The notes beneath the pieces were generated by a model. The model was not told the DNA's origin and searched no databases. It was given only the letters and a program-made list of their open reading frames with translations. 64,000 bases of DNA, from positions 1 to 64,000 of the forward strand of contig JACPWY010000051.1 of assembly GCA_016196825.1 (NCBI GenBank), read 5' to 3'. The DNA is from Deltaproteobacteria bacterium. Lineage in GTDB: Bacteria > Bdellovibrionota > FAC87 > UBA2466. The position numbers and the translations under genes are program-made. Below, piece after piece: positions 60,062-64,000 of the stretch (position 1 is its first letter; each line of letters begins with the position of its first letter).

Positions 60062-60913
60062 TTGAAGATTTTATCCGATTTCGATGGTGTACTCACCAAT
60101 TTGACCGAAGAGGCCGAGAGGGCGCGGCAGCTTTTCGATGCCTATCTCTTTGAAATTGCGGGGGAAGAAATCTCTCGCCAATGTATTGCTGCGGCGCAAG
60201 AAAAAATCCGACAGTCGCCCCATCTGAATGGCTGGCGCTCTCGAGGACGGGTGACGGCCTTTGCGGACGAAGACGGATTTATCTACGTCAATGGGCTGGC
60301 CGCGTGTCTGGATGATCAGGCGCGAGAGCCGGGTTTGGCGGCGGATCTCCTGACCCAGTTACGTAAGATCGGGCTTGATCAATTTAGCCATTTAGCAGGT
60401 CGGGCGTATGCCGCAATGGTGAGAGAGACCGAGTCGGGTCGGATGAAACCGATGGACGAGGGAGCTGGACGGGTATTGAAAGAGCTCATTCACCGAGGCC
60501 ACTCCATTGTTGTGGTTTCGAACTCGGGTACCGATCGCATTCGCAAGATCCTGGCTGACTCCGATGTCGGAGAGGAGCTCAGAAAACAAAACGGCAGCAT
60601 CCGTATTCGTGGTGACGCCAGAAAGTTTGAGTTGGGGGAGGCGGCCGAGACTCTTCTCGTTGAGAACTACACCATTCCAGTGGATAGGCCCGTTTACCGA
60701 AACATCATTCTCGAGGAACGCCCGGACGTTGTGATCGGCGATGTTCTTTCTTTGGATTTGGCTCTCCCCATTCATCTTGGTGGGGCCACGCGAATATTTC
60801 TCCGACGACGCGACTACACTCCGAGTTGGTCGCTGAACTTCATGGAAAAACGGCAGAAGGGGGCCCCTGGTGGCATACTCGAACAGTTCGACGATCTCCT
60901 CGCTTTGGCTTAG
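60062..60913 (+). CDS. HAD-superfamily hydrolase
   Basis: 283 residues from TTG 60062, with GGGGGAG just upstream; GTG 60047 is an alternative. Motif I is DFDGVLTN with the nucleophile aspartate; motif II is probably VVVSNSGTD; the metal-binding acidic motif is VVIGDVLSLD. A large helical insertion (residues 25-120) acts as a cap and is larger than usual. The substrate, probably a phosphate ester, is unknown. The next gene is an organophosphate antiporter-like MFS protein, 1 bp away, so a shared role in sugar- or glycerol-phosphate use is plausible. Confidence 0.75.
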   Translation: MKILSDFDGVLTNLTEEAERARQLFDAYLFEIAGEEISRQCIAAAQEKIRQSPHLNGWRSRGRVTAFADEDGFIYVNGLAACLDDQAREPGLAADLLTQLRKIGLDQFSHLAGRAYAAMVRETESGRMKPMDEGAGRVLKELIHRGHSIVVVSNSGTDRIRKILADSDVGEELRKQNGSIRIRGDARKFELGEAAETLLVENYTIPVDRPVYRNIILEERPDVVIGDVLSLDLALPIHLGGATRIFLRRRDYTPSWSLNFMEKRQKGAPGGILEQFDDLLALA

Positions 60914-60914
60914 A

Positions 60915-62237
60915 GTGACAGCCACTGTGATTCAGCGACGTGAAGGGGCACCCGAGCACACACGAGCATTTCGATCTCGCCGCGCGGTGAATTGGCTCAC
61001 CTTGGGCTTCACCTATTCCGCGATGTACATGGGGCGGTACAACCTCTCCTTTGCCAACAAGGCGCTCTCATCGTCCTTTGGTTGGGACAAGACCCAGATC
61101 GGGGCGATCATCACGACGGCCCTCACCATTTACGGCTTTTCGGCGATCTTCAATGGCCCTATCGCTGATAAAATCGGCGGTCGGCGCGCGATGCTCATCG
61201 GCAGCATCGGAACCGTGGTGTTTAACTTTCTCTTTGGTCTTGGCGCCTATTTCGGATTTCTCGGCACCGGCACCTTTCTCTTGGGTTACTTTGCGACCGT
61301 ATGGGGGATGAACTCCTATTTTCAGTCCTACAGCGCTCTTGCCCTCATCAAGGTGAATGCTGGCTGGTTTCACATCAAGGAGCGGGGGGTTTTCTCGGCG
61401 ATTTTTGGTTCCATGATCCAAAGCGGTCGTGCGCTCATCTTCATCATCGGAGGAATTGTTGTCACGCTCCTGCCGTGGCAGTGGGTATTCTTCATTCCGG
61501 CGGCGATCGTGGCCGTAATGGCATTTCTCACCTATCGCTTCGTGCGAAATAACCCCGAGGATTGTGGTCTGCCGGAGCTGGATGTGCAGGATGCCTCCAG
61601 CGGGGATGTTGGGAAGGTGACCGTGTCATATGTTCTGAAAAAGGTGCTCACCAACCCGGTGACCCTCACCATTGCGGTTGCGGAGTTTTGCACTGGGGTG
61701 GTGCGCCACGGGTTTGAACAATGGTTTCCCCGCTATATGATTGAGGCCCAACATCTGAGTCTCGAGTCGGCGGTATTTCAGAAGGGGGCGCTCTCGGTTG
61801 TTTTGGCTGGAATTGCCGGGGCCTTTGCGGCGGGCATGATGTCCGATTGGATCTTCAAAGGGCGACGAACTCCGGTGGCCTGTTTGGGGTACTTCACTCA
61901 GATCATCTGTCTTTATGTCATTTGGCGAGCTCCGAGCATGAGCATGGTCATCTCGGCGTTTGTTCTCAATTCATTCGCGATCTCGATCGTTCACTCGATG
62001 CTTTCTGGAACGGCATCGATGGATTTCGGCGGGAAAAAGGCGGCTGCCACCGCCGCTGGGATTTTTGATGGCATGCAGTACCTCGGCGGCTCCGTTGTGG
62101 GTATTGGCATGGGCTATATGCTGGATCACCTAGGCTGGGGGTCGTGGGGCCCCAGCATGATCGGCTTCTCGGCGATCGGGGCCGTCTTGATGATCGTCTT
62201 GTGGAACGCCCGTCCGAAAACGAATGCCGCCCACTAG
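60915..62237 (+). CDS. MFS transporter, organophosphate antiporter (GlpT/UhpT) type
   Basis: 440 residues, 12 membrane helices. Start uncertain: GTG 60915 or GTG 60927, neither with a good ribosome-binding site. The MFS signature appears as FNGPIADKIGGRRAMLIG after helix 2. RYNLSFANKALSSSFGWDKT and the tail GIFDGMQYLGGSVVGIGMGY resemble the OPA family, which exchanges sugar or glycerol phosphates for phosphate. Co-transcribed with the HAD gene. Confidence 0.85.
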   Translation: MTATVIQRREGAPEHTRAFRSRRAVNWLTLGFTYSAMYMGRYNLSFANKALSSSFGWDKTQIGAIITTALTIYGFSAIFNGPIADKIGGRRAMLIGSIGTVVFNFLFGLGAYFGFLGTGTFLLGYFATVWGMNSYFQSYSALALIKVNAGWFHIKERGVFSAIFGSMIQSGRALIFIIGGIVVTLLPWQWVFFIPAAIVAVMAFLTYRFVRNNPEDCGLPELDVQDASSGDVGKVTVSYVLKKVLTNPVTLTIAVAEFCTGVVRHGFEQWFPRYMIEAQHLSLESAVFQKGALSVVLAGIAGAFAAGMMSDWIFKGRRTPVACLGYFTQIICLYVIWRAPSMSMVISAFVLNSFAISIVHSMLSGTASMDFGGKKAAATAAGIFDGMQYLGGSVVGIGMGYMLDHLGWGSWGPSMIGFSAIGAVLMIVLWNARPKTNAAH

Positions 62238-62503
62238 CAGTCTCCCTCAATTACCCATTTGGGGTAAAAAAATGCTTTTTCGGCTACGCCTTCGTCAGAC
62301 TCACAAAAGGTCCTCGACGGCCCGGCGAACACATCTTGAAGTAGCCCTCGATGACAAAAACTGAATCCGGGTAGTCTTTGCTGTGAAAATATTTGCTCGG
62401 ATCGGGGTGGTTTATCCACTCGCGCTCAAACAGTACGGACGTCCTTTTGAGGAAAGGGCGACGGGCCGATGGGAGAGGGGGGTCTTCTATCAGCCCGAGT
62501 CTT

Positions 62504-63007
62504 TTAGGCGACGTGTTTTTCGTCGGCCTTTTTGCCCTTCACAAATTTTGCGAAGAGGCCGGATTCTTCACTGCCCACCGCGATCTTTTTGGGTTTTGCC
62601 GCCTCTGATTTTGGCACCGCAATTGTCAGAACGCCGTCTTTGTAGAGGGCCTCGATATGATTGCCATCAGTCGCACCCGGCAGCGTGAAATACCGATGGA
62701 AGGTCCCATAGGATCGCTCTTCGTAGTAGCTTCCCTTCGACTCTTTCTTCTCTTCACGTTTGCGCTCGGCCTTTACACTCAAGTGGTCATTTTCCAGACT
62801 GATTTCGATGTCCTCCTTCTTTAGTCCTGGCATATCGAGCGTGATCAAGTAGTGGCCGTCGGTTTCCTCAGTGCTGCACTCCGGAACAACAAAATTCTCT
62901 TTGTTCCGCCTGGGCGCAACGTCAAAGAACCGCTCAAAATCCCCCCAATCACCCACCCGACGCAAACGATTAAGATCCCGATTAAAAACATCAATTAAAG
63001 TGCTCAT
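62504..63007 (-). CDS. Small heat-shock protein, Hsp20 family
   Basis: 167 residues. Alpha-crystallin domain in the middle: YLITLDMPGLKKEDIEISLE, then SYGTFHRYFTLPGATDGNHI and ALYKDGVLTIAVPKSEAAK. ATP-independent holdase in the cytosol. ATG 63007 has GAGGAGAG upstream. A heat-shock-like promoter lies at 63036-63060. Confidence 0.93.
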   Translation of the reverse strand: MSTLIDVFNRDLNRLRRVGDWGDFERFFDVAPRRNKENFVVPECSTEETDGHYLITLDMPGLKKEDIEISLENDHLSVKAERKREEKKESKGSYYEERSYGTFHRYFTLPGATDGNHIEALYKDGVLTIAVPKSEAAKPKKIAVGSEESGLFAKFVKGKKADEKHVA

Positions 63008-63035
63008 ATATTTCTCTCCTCATTTTTTGTGGAGC

Positions 63036-63060
63036 TTATTGGCTCCGTTCACTTTTCAAG
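63036..63060 (-). promoter_or_regulatory. Candidate heat-shock promoter for hsp20
   Basis: On the minus strand: CTTGAAA (63060-63054), 11 bp, CCAATAA (63042-63036). The -35 is a perfect sigma-32-type element; the -10 matches only partly. GGAGC/GCTCC (63031-63046) forms a small hairpin across the -10. Confidence 0.35.
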
Positions 63061-63139
63061 ATGGGGAGTGATGGAAAACTGTCAAGGTAAGTAGCCCCGT
63101 TCTGCCATGAGGTCGGCTCCGCCCGCCACCAATCTCAAT

Positions 63140-64000
63140 TCAGAACGAGGAAACGATCCTACGGAAATGGTCGCCACGCTCTTCGTAATTGCGGAACATG
63201 TCCTGACTCGCGCAGCCAGGGGAGAGCAATACAATGTCTCCCGAGCGGGACTTTTGGTATGCTAGATAGACGGCTTCCTCGAATGTGCCGACGAGAAATG
63301 TCTCGCTCAAATCACCGATTGAGCGGTTCATCTTTTCTTTCGCTTCACCGACGAGAATCAGATTCTTCACCCGCTTTTTGATCGCGTCGCTGAGCTGAGA
63401 GTAATCCTCGCCCTTATCTTTTCCACCGGCGATGAGAATCACCGGCTCGCTGAAGCTCTCCAGCGATCGCAGCATGGAGTGGATGTTGGTCCCCTTTGAA
63501 TCGTTGTAGAAGTACACCTGGTTTTTCTTTCCCAGGAACTCCATGCGATGGGGCAGCGGCTTAAACGTCAACAGAGTCTTCTGGATGGACTCGTTCGTGA
63601 TCCCAGCAAGCTTAGCCGCCAGAGTGGCCGCCATCATGTTCTCGCGGTTATGAAGGCCGCGAAGAAGCGAGCCCTGGAAGGTGAAGTCGTGATCCTTCCA
63701 GCGCGTTCCTTTCAAATGCATCATCGAGACGGGCTCCAGATAGGTCCCCTGGAAACGCTCCGCATAGTGCGGCGAAATATTATTGAACGTATCGGTCGTG
63801 AAATAGAGTTGCTTCGGCCGCGTAGCCGAGAGCAACGTCATTAGCTTTGCGTCACGCAGATTCACAACGATGTGATCATCCTCCGTCATGTTGGAGCACA
63901 TCCTAATCTTGGCGCCGATATACTCATCAAAGGATGGATACCGATCGAGGTGATCGGGTGCGAGATTCAAGAAGACCGACACCGATGGCCGGAACGTATA
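63140..64000 (-). CDS. murD: UDP-N-acetylmuramoylalanine-D-glutamate ligase, partial
   Basis: 286 residues are present; the N-terminus, including the ATP-binding GTNGK motif, lies beyond the right edge. Reading continues without a stop to 64000 (YTFRPSVSVFLNL). Central-domain signs: LNLAPDHLDRYPSFDEYIGA. C-terminal-domain signs: LPHRMEFLG, FYNDSKGTNI, LIAGGKDKGEDYS, LLSPGCASQDMF. Adds D-glutamate to UDP-MurNAc-L-Ala in peptidoglycan synthesis. Confidence 0.95.
   Translation of the reverse strand, partial: YTFRPSVSVFLNLAPDHLDRYPSFDEYIGAKIRMCSNMTEDDHIVVNLRDAKLMTLLSATRPKQLYFTTDTFNNISPHYAERFQGTYLEPVSMMHLKGTRWKDHDFTFQGSLLRGLHNRENMMAATLAAKLAGITNESIQKTLLTFKPLPHRMEFLGKKNQVYFYNDSKGTNIHSMLRSLESFSEPVILIAGGKDKGEDYSQLSDAIKKRVKNLILVGEAKEKMNRSIGDLSETFLVGTFEEAVYLAYQKSRSGDIVLLSPGCASQDMFRNYEERGDHFRRIVSSF

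Overview
The window is a chromosomal segment of a Gram-negative, moderately GC-rich bacterium. Three things point to Bdellovibrionota or a neighbouring delta-like lineage: TIGR02147-type (DUF4423-like) regulators beside small secreted proteins, the order carD-ispD-ispF-cysS, and many lipoproteins and signal-peptide proteins without close recognisable relatives. This assignment is an inference. Many genes appear to start with TTG or GTG, and two may start with ATT.

Layout. 1-2.5 kb: the 3' end of a group II intron (domain V), two small secreted-protein genes, an NTF2/SnoaL-like gene enclosed by a 15-bp inverted repeat next to tRNA-Ala(CGC), and a large nested palindrome. 2.5-15.7 kb: housekeeping genes, namely gshA; the leftward operon carD-ispD-ispF-cysS plus two secreted proteins; maf-yggS; an orphan Phd/YefM antitoxin; mfd; and gpsA-DUF1304. 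15.9-30.5 kb: fourteen genes of respiratory complex I, all membrane-arm subunits, arranged as two complete tandem cassettes in the same order (nuoAHJKLMN followed by nuoAHJKLMN). No soluble-arm subunit (B, C, D, E, F, G, I) is present. 30.5-36.3 kb: a nucleotidyltransferase-like gene overlapping tail to tail with a Sec11-type signal peptidase gene, an unknown two-gene operon, and a BtuFCD/FecBCD-type importer.

36.2-51.1 kb is an accessory region rich in exported proteins: two DUF4360 proteins with different C-terminal modules, a di-haem CxxCH protein, lipoproteins, a frameshifted beta-propeller gene, a PIG-L deacetylase, an RCC1-repeat protein, and a TIGR02147 regulator. Four palindromes of the form TGGTTTC-N7-GAAACCA lie 90-106 bp before the start codons of the secreted-protein transcription units, and a variant lies before the regulator gene. 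Together they look like a local, undescribed regulon.

51.3-64 kb returns to housekeeping: mutS; a DnaA-box pair before trmJ; grpE-dnaJ without dnaK; an LpoA-like lipoprotein; decayed remnants (a TIGR02147 N-terminus joined to the tail of a secreted protein, and an N-terminally truncated methyltransferase); a HAD hydrolase with an MFS antiporter; hsp20; and the C-terminal part of murD running off the right edge.

The two observations most worth following are the tandem duplication of the complex I membrane arm and the spaced GAAACC palindromes that tie the secreted-protein cluster to its regulator.
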